Shown here: piece after piece, positions 25,477 to 38,000 of the stretch
Layout: each line of letters opens with the position of its first letter
Numbering within the stretch: the stretch's first letter is position 1
Notes under the pieces: generated by a model
Told to the model about the DNA's origin: nothing
The model's input: only the letters and a program-made list of their open reading frames with translations
Database searches by the model: none
Program-made: the position numbers and the translations under genes
Assembly: GCA_025024175.1 (NCBI GenBank)
Contig: QCXZ01000064.1
Location: forward strand, 11,160,001 to 11,224,000
Direction of reading: 5' to 3'
From: Rhyzopertha dominica
Lineage: Eukaryota > Arthropoda > Insecta > Coleoptera > Bostrichidae
DNA length: 64,000 bases

Positions 25477-26480
25477 TCAGTCTTATTCTGGCATTACAGT
25501 TTTTGTACTGCCCGCTATGAAATCAAAACCTTGCCGACTCAATCAAAAGCCTTTGAAAAAAGAACGATGGGATACAAATTATGACTTCATTCATCGCCTC
25601 TAAATCGCAGAATAAACGGTGCCTAAAACGCATTCAAACTCGAAACCGTCAATTTCTCAGCACTTAACGGCCCGCTCTTTGAAGGAACTGTTCACAGTAC
25701 GACCACGCTCGATTTGCTTTTGTTCGTAATCCATCCTCACCTACTTCTGTCGCAAACTAGGTCGACGATCATCAGCGCCGGTCGCAATACAAAAATGACT
25801 CGCCATACTCGTGACTGTAATTGATGCAAGGCGTAGAAAGTCTTTCCATTTCCTTTTTAACTCCCATTCCGCGATCGGAGCCTTCTTCCGTTAAACGGAC
25901 TCGCTTTGCGGCCCATCAATCAGGAATGCTGGAATGTCCGAATGGACTTCTCAAACGCTATTAATATGCTTCGCGGAGAATTTTGTACCGAAATCGACTT
26001 CCCTGGTATAATGTGATTACAGAAGAAATACCCTTCTGGCTTTTCAGTTCCTGAATACATCACGAATTTGGTGTCTTTTGTACGAATTAAGTTCAGATAA
26101 GTTAGTTAGATTTTTGTCTTATTGNGGTATTGCTTATTAATAAGTGGAGTGCATGAAAGTACCTACAAATAGTGCTCGTCTTGCAGGTATTAGGGAACAA
26201 GGCGACAAGGATAATGGCGTATAATCATATTGAGACCATACGTACTTTCTCACAGCACATTTTTCTAACATTTCTGCTAAATCTTCCAGTCATCTAACGG
26301 TGCCGCCCTATATATCCAAAGACCACCTACGTCGATAATGCAAGGGCCTTATCCAATAACGATTCTCAGTACTGCTGTTGTGCCATAACAGAAAAGCATT
26401 ATTTTGTAATCAGGTTTATTTCTAAAAAAAACGTTATCAAAAAATTCATTTCAATGTTGAATTTGTGTAGGGCCGATTCA
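25477..26480. other. Unassigned, slightly GC-richer stretch
   Basis: 25640-25960 has more CpG than its neighbours but no convincing long frame or domain. One ambiguous base at 26125. Nothing else seen. Confidence 0.4.
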
Positions 26481-26632
26481 GAAAGCTGCAATCGATTCTT
26501 GGTGTTAAACAAGTGTAAGTGTCTCTTTTGAAATCATCTGACAACAACGAGAAAATTAAGCTTTTTATAATGTACATATGAATGCTTTCACGTTCATTGT
26601 TAGTAAGACTTGTAGCTCTCCGGTTGTAGACC

Positions 26633-27568
26633 TTGAGGTTTCACCCAAGACTGTGTTTGGCATCTTTAGAAGAAGTTATCTATCAATCGCAGCTGACTGG
26701 AAATGAGCGTGTTGGACGTCGGGGTCGCAATTTATAGGTAGCTTCTGGTTCCAAGATATTACATCGTCATAATGTTGGAACAATATTTAAACCCACGAGT
26801 AAAATACAAAATATGTTGACATCAGTTAAAGACAAGCGCGATTTCTTAGCATCCACCGATGTTTACAGAGTACCCTGCACTTGTGGGAAGGTACATAATG
26901 GTACCACAAAACGATCGTTGAAAACTCGCATAAAAGAGCATAGAAGATGCTGAGGGCTGTTTCATCCCGAAAAGTCTGGCATTGCAGAATATCTCTATCG
27001 TTCCGCGTCGGCAAGTGATCTACCCGATCACCCGACAGCGATGATTAAAAAAATATGTTGAATTGCCCAGCAAAACAGCTCTTATGCCCCAAAATAACCA
27101 TACAAAGTTCACTTTTAGCAATTGACACAACTTTTTTCTACTACTTTTTTTCTATCTGACAAAATCACAATCCCAGGTAACTTATCATCAAAAATACAAA
27201 AATTGAGACATGAACTGCTACATTTACAGCATTCACAACATCTGTAATTTGGATTGCAATATAATTTTCGATGACTCGGAAGTTTTATCGACAACTAGCA
27301 ATAATTATTATCCTAGGCTATACCGCCTGGCTATCGAGATAGCTAAACATCAAAACAATTTTAATAAACAATAGGAGTTCTTACACCTGCAGATCGTTGC
27401 TTACAATGTTGAAAGGCACCAAGATCAAATCTCTTAGATCGGCTAGCTGCGTTGAACCGGTATATCTGTCAGGAGAACGTTAATTTGACAGAGCCTGGAA
27501 GCAGATTGATTGATTGATATATAACGTCTTCTGAAGATGCCAAACACAGTCTTTAGTGAAACGTCACA
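26633..27568 (+). mobile_element. Penelope-like element relic (GIY-YIG) with inverted ends
   Basis: A + strand relic reads TSVKDKRDFLASTDVYRVPC, then TCGKVHNGTTKRSLKTRIKE-HRRC (26820-26945), then HPEKSGIAEYL. This is the GIY-YIG endonuclease of Penelope-like elements (VYRIPCSCGK-Y-G-T-RS-KTR-EH). It contains stops. A repeat GACTGTGTTTGGCATCTT (26650-26667) is inverted at 27534-27551. The two arms (about 26633-26688 and 27511-27568) bracket the relic, as in Penelope pseudo-LTR arrangements. The RT domain was not found. Confidence 0.72.
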
Positions 27569-27849
27569 TCATCGAAAAGGATATTTTCCCTGATTTCAAA
27601 AGTGTATCACATTTGTACGATTTATTACGTCTGAGTTGAGAAAAGTGTATAAATACAATAATTGAGCCTAATAAAGAAAGAAAAGAGTGAAAACAACTTT
27701 CTTTATCGCTTAAATGGACAAAAAGCCAGGTATTACCATTATTCCTTGACTGGTGACAATTTTCGTCTAATTTGATAAATTTATCACGAATCGGGTACCC
27801 TAAAAGTAAAAAGGATAAACATGATTCCGTGAAAAATGCAGTATTCTTT

Positions 27850-29005
27850 CAGATTTACATTACAGAGGATGTTCAATATGTTCCCCATTTACTTCCTGGC
27901 AGTAACGCAGCCTTGAGTAAAAGTTATCTAATGTTCTTTGTAGTATATTTGGAGGTAAGTTCTGAATTTCTGCGCTGATTCGTCCTTCTAAATCTTCTTC
28001 ATTATGTGGCCGATCAGCATAAATACGATCAGGGGAACGTGCTGGCCCTTCTATCGCTCCGCGCCTACCAATCCATCTATCTGGAAATATCGCATTCAAA
28101 TATCCAGGAATGTTGACTGCAAAATGGGGCGGCGAACCATCTTGCTGAAACTATGTCTGTTCAGAAGGACGCGCAGTATTTTCACGATATGGGAACAGGC
28201 GAATAAGTTCTGGTATAATGTGTTCGCGCAAGAACTGTAAATACTTGACCGCATTCAAATTTCCAGCGATGAAAAAAGGGCCCAATAATGTGCTCACCGA
28301 TAATACCACATCAGACATTCACTTTCTGAGGGTATTATGTGTGGACCTGTTCCATCCAATGAGGCTTTGTGTCCGACCAGTTTCGGCAATTATTTCTATT
28401 CACATTTTTACCACTGAGGCGAAAAGTCGCTTCATCGGAAAACATAATCCAATTTAAAATGTTACTATATTCATCTATCATGTTCATAACAGTTTCGCAA
28501 AATTCTAACGTATGATCGAAATCATTTTCGCTCAGTTCTTGTAAAAAGTGAATTTTGTATGGATGAAGCTTTTCTTTTTTTTCAAAAGTTTCTGAACAGA
28601 TCTGCTAATACCATGAGTGAGAGTACGCTGTTGTACGCAACACTTGGGATTCTCTTGCACATCTAAAAGGACATTCAAGCTACTTTCCTCACTCTTAGCA
28701 ACCTTTGGACGTCCTGGTTTTTTGACCATTTTTAACACTGCCGTCAAAATTTTGCAATGTTTTAATAACCGTTGATCTGGCAATTGGTTCACCATCTTCA
28801 TGAATTGCATTGTAGAGAGCAACTATTTCTGAAAATCTTCGCCTTCTATCTCCGTAATCAATCATCATCAAAATTTCGATGCGATCATGTTGAAAAAATC
28901 CAGAAAATGCATTTTAATTACCCATATGCCCATGCACAATTTCAGAAAAATCGGTCGAATAGAACCTGAAACATCCTGCTGGTTCCATACTATTTAGCGA
29001 CCCTG
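27850..29005 (-). pseudogene. Tc3-like (IS630/Tc1-mariner) transposase, nearly full length but broken
   Basis: The best preserved of four relatives. From the N-terminus on the - strand: FSEIVALYNAIHEDGEPIAR (about 28770-28850), an HTH stretch with QRTLTHGISRSVQKLLKK (about 28575-28645), LNWIMFSDEATFRLSGKNVN with the first catalytic Asp (about 28400-28460), FQQDGSPPHFAVNIPGYLNA with the second Asp (about 28093-28152), and DRWIGRRGAI leading to ARSPD. There a deletion removes the LxPLDFFLWG block. The rest follows as IYADRPHNEEDLEGRISAEI. Several frameshifts. One TIR-like end, TTAGCGACCCTG, lies at 28995-29005; no matching left end was found. Confidence 0.8.
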
Positions 29006-30780
29006 CATATTATTGATTTCTGAAGCATTATTTTAAGCTTTTCTGAATAACTGAAATACCTTTTTTATTTATGATACCTTCGTATTTTAAATGTGCTTAA
29101 TCGGCAAAAAAAACCTGTAAAGCTTCTAGTCGCATGTATTTAGATTTCAAAATAAAACGTGAAATGTAAACTTTGATGTCCACAAAAGTAAACCAATTTA
29201 AACTCACTAATAAGAAGACACTAGGAAGTCCTACAAATTTGTACGCGTTAAATTATGCCTTTCACCAAAACTTTTCAAAATTTATACGCCGTCCCTCGCA
29301 ACAGATTCTGCATCCCGCAGTCTGTGTGGGTACTATAATTTAACCCGTGATTGGACGGCCCTCGTAACTGAAGCTGATCCAAACCCAAAAAATACGCACG
29401 GCGCGTTCCACCGACAAGGTGGTCGAATGCATCCCAGCTATTCAGAACAAAAGCACAAATAAAAGCCCCCTCTAATTGCGTTTTATATACCAACGTGCAC
29501 GGCTCACATTTACCTGCAATTACGGTGATCAAAGAAGCGCCCGCCAAAAATTCCACTTTCAACGCCTGGTTAACTGTAACCTCAAGATGTACGGGATGCG
29601 ACTGCTTTTTGTTGCACACAAGGCGACTTTGTCCTGCTTGTTTACTTCGCTTACTCAAATCTTGCAAATTTAATTTACTGTAGTTCCTGCACATCTTCGC
29701 TCTGCAGAACATTTACATTTGCCATATTGTATATTGCTGGTCATTGTTACAACATGCTGTGGTACTGATTTTATGTGACAAATATGTTCTTACACAAAAG
29801 GTTTTTAAATGTGTTATTCGATATTAAGTGCGAGTGTCAAAATTTCCCGCGCTTACACACCATTAGTAAACCAGACTAAAGCAATAAATTGACGGCTGAA
29901 ACATATCACCGGTTAACAACTCTCCGTGAACAAAACACACTTCAATTGAACTAAAAATAAACTTTTGCAGTAATCATAAGAATATTTTCTGATACCATCT
30001 GAATCCCACACCAGCTTTCAAACCGTTGTATCCTTTCAATAATATAACCCCCGCGGGACTTAATTGGTAACAGATGTGTTTCTCTATTTCCCGAAGGTCG
30101 GGGGGGGGGGGGGGGTACATTTTATGTCATCTAACTCAATATTATTATTGATATTTGTCATTGCTTCTGAACTACTAATAAAACAGCTATAAATTCGAAG
30201 TCTTTTACAAGACCTCACTTAAGCGTTGTTCTCACGGGTATCTATCGTATTATGGTAATGGAAATACGTTATTGATGACGTAGCTTTAAAGTTCTGTGAA
30301 CGGCGGTATATGTTTATATGAAACCATCATGGTGATAGGTAGTGCCAATTACGTAGACAAAAACAAAATCGAAATTAAATTTAGATTGATATTTTATTAT
30401 TTATTTATTTATCTATTTATCATATAGCGATCGACAGATTATACAACTATATAAGTACAATGATTCAATACTTTTCCCACTAAAATGGTATTCGTTTCCA
30501 ATTATGTCGACCTTGTATGCTGGGATATCCCCAAAGAGGCCCAACGGCCAAGTTGTAGACTTTTTAGGCATAAAACTACATTGCCTATGGTGATCCATTG
30601 GGAGGTTAGTCTACTAGCACCCACTAGATGATTCATCGCCTTATTGGGGGGCACAAGTACTAATAATTTGGAATTTAAATTGATGAAACTTCTAACATGT
30701 CAGTTTGACATTTCTAATAAATAAATAATTGATATTGCTTTTACTTGATGAAAATCGTCCATAATTAACCGTATAAAAAC
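29006..30780. other. Intergenic; GC-richer block and a G16 run
   Basis: 29275-29700 is GC-richer and holds a 145-codon - strand frame without a recognised domain, plus + strand overlaps. It could be a promoter or first-exon region, but nothing proves it. A run of 16 G occurs at 30100-30115. Confidence 0.35.
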
Positions 30781-30798
30781 ACTAAAGGTCGGTTCCTA

Positions 30799-31963
30799 TA
30801 CGCTATATTAATGTGACGTAGATGTCGGCCATTTTGCTGCGATACGTCAACATCCCGGATCCAAACCAACCTACTTAGTTGTCATAATATGTGTAAGGGA
30901 GTTCAGCGTTTAGTGTAATTTATTAGCGTTAAAGAGTATTTTAAAGTTTTACTGTGTATGTTTGAGTAGCTTACACTACTTCGTTTTACTTAGCAAGTAT
31001 TATAAACCGAAATTACATTTAGATACAATGTATTGTTGAAAAGCTGGACATACACTAAGTACGTGTACAATGTACAAGTTTTACCAGAAAATGGTAATGG
31101 GTTGGGTCCCTGGATGTTTCCGTTATAATGAGAGAAAGGTGTAATATTTACAGCACTTCTTTTAGGTTGTTTTCAAACAATAGATTGCAACAAAATCTAA
31201 TTTTGGTTTATAATACTAAATTATACGAAGGAACGTAAACCACTAAAAATACACAGTAACACTCAATGTTCAGAGCAAAGTCATAGTATAATACAATACT
31301 TTTAAATGTTACTGTGTATGTTTGAATGGTTTACATACCTTTGTATTATCCATTAAGTATTACAAACCAAAATTACAATAAGCTGCAATCTGTTGTTGAA
31401 AGACAATCTAAAATAAGTGCTTAAAATTTGTACGTTTCTCTCTCATTATTACAAGAACATCCAGGGACCTAGCACGTTACCATCTTCTGGTACAACATGT
31501 AAATTGTAATACTCTACACACGCACTTATTGTAGGTTAAACTTTTCAGCAGTACCTACATTGTAACTAAATGTAATTTACGTTTGTAATACTTGCTAAGT
31601 AAAGCGAAGGAGTGTCAGCTACTCAAGCATACACAGTAACACTTTAAAATATACTTTTAACACTAAAAAATTGTACCATACATTGAACTCACTTATGCAC
31701 ATTATGACAACTTGGTTTGTTTTGATCCAGGATCTAAACTAAATGTAATTTCGGTTTGTAATACTTGCGAAACAATGCGAAGGAGTGTAAGCTACTCAAA
31801 TAAGCACAGTAACACTTCTAAATATTCTTTTAAAGTCACAAAATTGCACCTACTTGAGGTCGGTTACGCACGTTATGAGAACTCGGTTTGTCAGGATCCA
31901 GGACTTTGACGTACCGCAGAAAAATGGCCGTCATTACGTCAGCACTAATATAGCGTATTCTCT
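30799..31963. mobile_element. Long inverted-repeat element, about 1.16 kb
   Basis: Starts ATACGCTATATTAATGTGAC; the right end is ACTAATATAGCGTAT. The arms continue through GGCCATTTT-CTGCG-TACGTCAA, GGATCC, and ACTTAG/GAACTCGG-TTGTC. Inside, ACTGTGTATGTTTGA and AGTATTA-AAACC-AAATTACA-T recur at 30950-31030, 31310-31385, 31565-31640 (inverted) and 31740-31810. The interior is thus a stack of direct and inverted sub-repeats. No coding region. A solo arm lies at 13330-13435. Confidence 0.7.
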
Positions 31964-32072
31964 TTTTTAAAGTTGATATTAGCTAAAATCAACCCAGTAA
32001 CCATGACCCCTTAAAGTGGGGTATGTGATTGGTCTAGATTTTAAGAACAGGATAGATAGATAAGAGAAACCG

Positions 32073-32655
32073 GTGTAAGTATTTGTAGATTTTCACTAAT
32101 TTATTTGTCAATTTTATATTATAACCTGTTTCACTAACACTAACACTGTAGCTTCATCACCCGTATTTGTGAGGTTGTGACTGCAGTAAGTCTGTTAAAT
32201 AGTTGTACTATCATGGACTTAAAGATGTTTTTAGACTGCCGCAATGGAAAAATTCACAAACTAAGTGGTAGTAACCTCATCTGCACTATACAAAGCTTCC
32301 ACAGTGCAAGGGTGCAGACTGTAGAGGTTATCACAAGCCTACTATACCAATAATTATTGTTATTTCTTACCTTTGACAGAAAAAATAGAACCGTAAATTG
32401 TTGGAAAATCTTTACCAGGCCATCAATTTCGTGACTGTAACTTGATCTGCAACCTTCAGTACTATCGCTGGGCATATTGTAGCTTGGTAGCGGTTACAAA
32501 AAGGCGGCACTAAGAATTCAAAAATCAACGCCGCCCGCGTTGCATGAATCATTTATAGAAACCGCGTATCTGATGAAGCTACAGTGTGAGTGAAACGCGT
32601 CATAATGTGACAAATAAATTAGTAGAAATCTACAAATATTTAGTGTTTTTATACC
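32073..32655. mobile_element. Inverted-repeat element (Penelope-like ends) with an M1 element nested inside
   Basis: The left arm (32073-32160) and right arm (32569-32655) are inverted copies of about 85 bp. Both hold TATTTGTAGATTTT(T)CACTAATTTATTTGTCA-type sequence and the GTTTCACT-ACACTGTAGCTTCATCA block. The right arm contains CTGATGA ... GAAACGCGTC, resembling the Penelope-type ends at 27531-27565. M1-family sequence occupies the space between. Confidence 0.6.
32161..32562 (+). mobile_element. M1 TIR element, 5'-incomplete copy
   Basis: Aligns by eye with 43590-43895 (AAATTCACAAACTAAGTGGT; AAGCTTCCACAGTGCAAG; TTATTGTTATTTCTTACCTT) and ends with the family right terminus TTGCATGAATCATTTATAGA. 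The left TIR is missing here. Confidence 0.6.
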
Positions 32656-34205
32656 GAAATCAAATTTAAAAAGTAATATTAAAAACTGTAAAAGCTAATA
32701 AAATCTCAATAAGAAGTTGTATAAAAATGCACAGTTTTCACGCACAGGGACTAAGTTTAAAAAACGAGGCTATGTCAATATTTTATAATGTATTAACGAT
32801 GCTTGGTTATCTAGTGCATTTTCACGTTTTTATGATATAGGTTGTACATTTTTCCTTTTTAAGAAAGTCAAGATTGTTTCTTTACTTTTATCTAATAATG
32901 TGATCGCGATATAGCCTCCCGAAATTTTTGACAGAAGCACTAGTGCAATTTGCATCATAAGCAATAAAAAATGTTATCGTGCAAGTATCTTTAATCGATA
33001 TTTATTATCATTTCTATACTGGCCAACTCTTCTTTTTGACACACAACACTTCATATTTGGACGAAGCAGAAATGTATGAACCTTTTTCCTTATTACTAAA
33101 ATAAACTGTAATCGAAAACGTGCACAAAATGCATTTTNAAATACATANAAATGTAATTTAAANCTTAGAAACAGGAGTAAATTATGAACCTATTTATGTA
33201 TAGCATTCCAATTTATAAAGCAACAAACTGATAATGCTACGAAGGCAAAGAAAAAAGACGTTTGATTTTGCGCAGAAACGGAAAACTATAGCGAGTGCTA
33301 TTATTCTTAATGGTATGCACTTCATAATTTTCATTTCAGAAAGTTTTTCTCGCAATATGTTGATACACGAAACATTTACTAGCATAACATCCACGCAAAG
33401 GCCGTGTTATGCAAAATACATAGGATTTCGATTTCGCATTGAGCTACTTCCTAGACAGCAATTTTTATACTCTTCGTCAACAGGCCCATTACGTGCAATA
33501 ATCGAGGAATTCAAAGGCAGCTACACCGTAGCTTTAACATCCCATAAAGTTGTAACAGTATTGCGAATCAGCCTCACCTCCATATGCAAAAAACCTGATG
33601 ACTGTAAAGCAAAAACTTATAAGCACTGTGGAGTCGTCTAAGGAAACGTTGAGAATAGCAGTGACGACAAAAGACGTCTCCCGCTAGTGCAGATTTATTG
33701 GTATATTAATGGATGCCGACATAATAGTAATGGTGTAACGGCTTCAACCGCAACCCATAGCCTAACAAAGAAGCAAAACGATTAATGTTGATTGAGGGCA
33801 TTTTAAAAAGTGTTTCTGTCAATGATCATATATGTCATTGGAGTTTGTCTAAGAAAGTAGACCGTTAATCATTTAGACGTCAGACACTTAAAAATGCAAC
33901 CGAATTAATAGTAGGTAATATTGCAAACGTTTTTGAATTGAATAAAAGTATATTTGCTTAAGAGTGATAAAACATTTTATATAAAAACTATCTACTTGTA
34001 TGTTGGAAACATTTACAAGCCAAAATGTCATTAACAATAAGAAACACGTAAAAAGAATAAATAAGATTTACATATTAGAAATGTCATAGTAAAATAACGT
34101 AGCTAACACTAACAGAAGTTTGAGATTTGTGACGGTTCTTTCTGTGATTTTTACGTTTTGGCAGTAAGTAAAGAACCTCAGGCTAAAAGCACGGTTGAAA
34201 TGTAA
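32656..34205. other. Intergenic, nothing recognised
   Basis: AT-rich DNA with three ambiguous bases (33138-33164). A 135-codon + strand frame at 33234-33641 and an antisense one overlap. Neither shows a domain, so I do not call a gene. Confidence 0.4.
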
Positions 34206-35025
34206 TGAAAAGATCAAATCTGCATATAAATGAAAGCGTTTGTGTGTTTGTTTATACGCTCACTTTTCTATGTCACCCCTAAGTTAATAATCTCGTGATT
34301 GAAGAGGTGGATGGCTAACATTTAGCATCGATAATGAAGCAGTTTGTTTGGGGTGACTGTGAGCATTGGGGAGTAATGTGGTGCAAACTTCCAATGTAAA
34401 TGACAGCGAAGATTTATTATTGGGTTTGCATACGCTCACTTTAAATAATTCCACAAATCCATGGTTGTAATGGTGGGTAACCTATATTCGTCCATTGATA
34501 ATGAAGCAGTTTGGTTGGAGTGGGTATAAACATTGAGGCCTTATGGGGGTGCGAACTTGCACTACAAAACCTCAAGCGTTGCACATTGCCACAGCTGTCT
34601 GATGCTGAAAAAAGCGGAAATCGATATTTCGAAAAGTCATAAACCATTAAGGAAAATTTATCGCAGAGGGGAAGTGGAACGTTTGACATTTCGAGAATCC
34701 CAGAATATTCGGAAAGATTAAATACAGGACTAGAGGGTCCTCAAGTGTGACAATTTGCCGAAACTGCCGCGTGTTGGGGAGCTCAAAAATCGATGTTTCG
34801 GGAAAACAGAGAACGTTCTAAAGAATTTGAAAGAAAACTCGACATTCCGCAAGTGTGGCACATTACCGAAACTGATTCCTGAAAGAAAAGTAAAAAATAT
34901 ACGTTTCGAGAAAGTCATGTTATAACATTCTGTAAAATTCATCAGCAGATGAGAGAACCTCTAAGTGTGGCACATTGTCGTAACCGTCTCGTCGTGGAGA
35001 TGTCTAAAATGGGCGTTACAAGGTC
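34206..35025. repeat. Diverged tandem repeats (two unit types)
   Basis: 34206-34560 holds two copies of a unit of about 167 bp (AATGAAGCAGTTTG at 34333 and 34500; ATACGCTCACTTT in both). 34560-35000 holds four spaced copies of CCTCAAGTGTGGCACATTGC and its variants (about 34570, 34739, 34848, 34960), each followed by CGAAACTG-like sequence and then AAAATCGATGTTTCG-like sequence. The units are diverged and unequal (about 105-180 bp). Confidence 0.6.
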
Positions 35026-38000
35026 ACGTGTTTAGGCTATTGTTTAGAAATTCTGTTTAGTTTAGTAGTTGTTTAGAAAAAATGCGTGTGTAATTAATTT
35101 TAGTAATAAGTAAACATTGTATTCATGGCTTTAGTCAGAAAGTAAGACATGTAAGTATTGTTTGGGCCTGTTTGTATATTTTATTATTCTTATTTTTTAT
35201 TTTAGTTATATACGAGAATACGAGGGCAGATGCGGTCAGTGCCATTTAAGGTAGTTAATTAGAAGTTAAAATATTTATACACAACATTTGGTTAGAAATT
35301 GCATCCCTTTTTGATATCTAGCATTTGTTTCAAAATATATATTTATTTCGGTATTTGATATTTGGTATAATATATGATCTTCTACGCGCTCAAAGCCTCG
35401 GGTAATAACTAGTTAAAAATGAACTTGTATTTTATTTTGACTGTTGTTAAATATACCGATTATCAGAAATTGTCATAACTAAGCTTTAGAAAACACGAAC
35501 ACTTTACCTCAATATTAGGCCGGTATCCCGACATTAAATTCGTATATTACTCTCCACGTGACGTCAGGCGCTTAGCATACCAATCTGGAACTCCAATCCA
35601 GCATATCATATTCTTTATATCATGGCAACTGCCATAGCTAGATTAGAATCATATGTATGGCGGCAACAGCGCAACCACCAATTGTTCAACAGCGTCGTAA
35701 GACAACCGCAGCGCACACGATGAGGTTTTTACAAACTGCCCCACAAACCACAAAAACCGGATGGTTTATAAACGCGGAAACGGCTGTACACATAACAGCG
35801 ACGAGGTGTTCTGCTTTGTAACTGAAAAGAAATAAACGCTACAGTGTATTAATTATCGCGGCAATTACGAGACGACGAGGTATGCCGCATTGTGGCGTGT
35901 CCTGTTTTAATTACTGGCCGTTGAAAAAAGGGCTGCTGTGTGGTATACTGAATGGGGAACTGCACGTGTTGGGGAAGGAACGTCTTATCAAGAGTTATGT
36001 GCTTCTTCGCGACGATGCAATTAAGTTAGATAGGATCAGTATGTTTGAATTGTATGGTAACACGTACGAAGGCAATGTTCTTCAATGAAATGGTAAACTT
36101 ATTAAAAAGAACAGAGTATTGCACTTGTCTGATCCAAGACTGTTAGAAATCAATGTTTTCAAAAAGGATCAATCATAAATTTTGTGTACTAAAGTAATAT
36201 GTTATGCAGACACCAATAACTTCGCAAAATGTAATTGGATAAATAAACACAATTTTTTAATCATGTAAGTAAATATTATCCTCATTTGATTACCTGCGCG
36301 CATGCGCTATCGAGCAGTTTTGAGCGATTTTTATGGCTTAAATTCAGTTTTATTAACCTTTTTTTAAAGATACACCATTTGCTATAATATTATGTTGTTA
36401 TTCTGCTCCTTAATGTTATTATTAAACGAAATCAACGAGATACTACGATAATATCGCAACCATGACAACTTTGTGTGCTACAGGTAACAACTAACAATGT
36501 TATATTAGCGTAAGCAATATGTTGAAAGCATTCGGAATTTGTGACTTGGTCAAGTGACATGAAAGGAAATAAAAGCTCTATGTCATAAATAAATATTTAT
36601 GTGTATTGTAGAAATAGATAAAACGCTGTTGGACTGCTGCATAAATATATTTAAACTAAAGACTACTAGAGGTAAATGATGACAATGTTTATTTTACGAT
36701 ACAATAATTATTGTGTTAGTAGAATAAATATTTTCATTATTATTGCTTACTTGAACGCGTTTGTACCATTAACCTATAAAGTTTTATGTTTCATCATAAG
36801 TGCAATCATTTGTGCACTCATATGTACATTTATATTATATATATATTATATTTAAAAAAAATATAAAAGAATAGATCAGTTCTCTATATCCATTTAAATG
36901 TGTAGGGCTGAAGGAAGCCCTATTCGTTATTTGTCTATAAATGGGAGTACTATGAAGTAAATCGTATTCATATTGTTTAGTCTAAAGTTAAAGCAAGATT
37001 GTCTTTATACACGAACTCTAACAATGCAACATTCACAGGTTCAACGTAAGGAAATAGAATCGTTAAGAAAACGACAATAAGTCGGAAATTTTAAGGTTTT
37101 ATCAAAACAAAGAGACGCTCAATTCTTTTACGTGCCCCTTATTGTAAAAGTTACTTATAAACTATCGCCACATTTAGGCGTAAACACACACAAACCACAG
37201 GAAAGGCACTGATTTTAGACATCTACAAGCACTGACGTCATATCAACAACGTTCTTTGTTAAAATTGTTCTTTCTTACGAATTATTTGAATGATTTTTGG
37301 GAGAAACCCGGTGAGTATTCTCACTGTCTCAATTTAGGAATAGTACAATCTAAGACAATGTAGTTTGATAACATCTACTGTTTTGACATTACTAATACAC
37401 TCCCTATAGCAATGCACACAAGGCTGGAAATTTTGCGTTGGTTGTGTTGTTTAATGCTAGATTTCGGTATAAAGCCAGTCGGGAGACCGGGAGAGACATC
37501 AACCGCAATACAGAACGACACTGCCGAGTGGAATAAATCCTCGATAATAAAAATATGAGGTGATCTCTAACGCAAGACAACTGCGCTGTTCTTGTTGATT
37601 AAGTGTATTCAAGAATATCTAATGAAGATATTGATCAAGCGCTGCGATGATAATAGATCTTTATATTTCATCCGTTGAATTAGTTAGAAGACGGCGACGT
37701 TCCATACAGTTATATGTAATGAGGTGTTCTATCAATCGCTGCAAATTGCGAAACTTTCTATGCTGCCAATTTAATACTCCTATAATATACATGGGTGTAT
37801 GTTATACATGGGTGACATTGTAATTCTTATTTTATGTCAGGGCAAAATTCAATAAAATTTACGACGAAAATCAGCGATAGCATACAGTACTACATTTAGT
37901 ATTCACATTCATATACTTTGCCCCTCAAATATACAAGGATCATCAAATAATTACATATAGTTATGCATACACAAGTTACAAGATTTCGGGCTCTATGTAT

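Noticed and set aside
29275..29712. 145-codon - strand frame in a GC-richer block
   Set aside because: Overlapped by two + strand frames; no motif, splice support or homology visible. Left as an unassigned region.
33234..33641. 135-codon + strand frame
   Set aside because: No recognisable domain, an overlapping antisense frame, and composition like the surrounding AT-rich DNA.
35882..36088. MPHCGVSC... frame as a THAP-domain start
   Set aside because: The Cys spacing and the rest of the 68 residues do not fit a THAP finger, and no following exon was found.
36900..37600. Possible solo LTR around GGGAGACCGGGAGAGACATC
   Set aside because: No paired repeat, TG...CA ends, primer site or target duplication could be shown.
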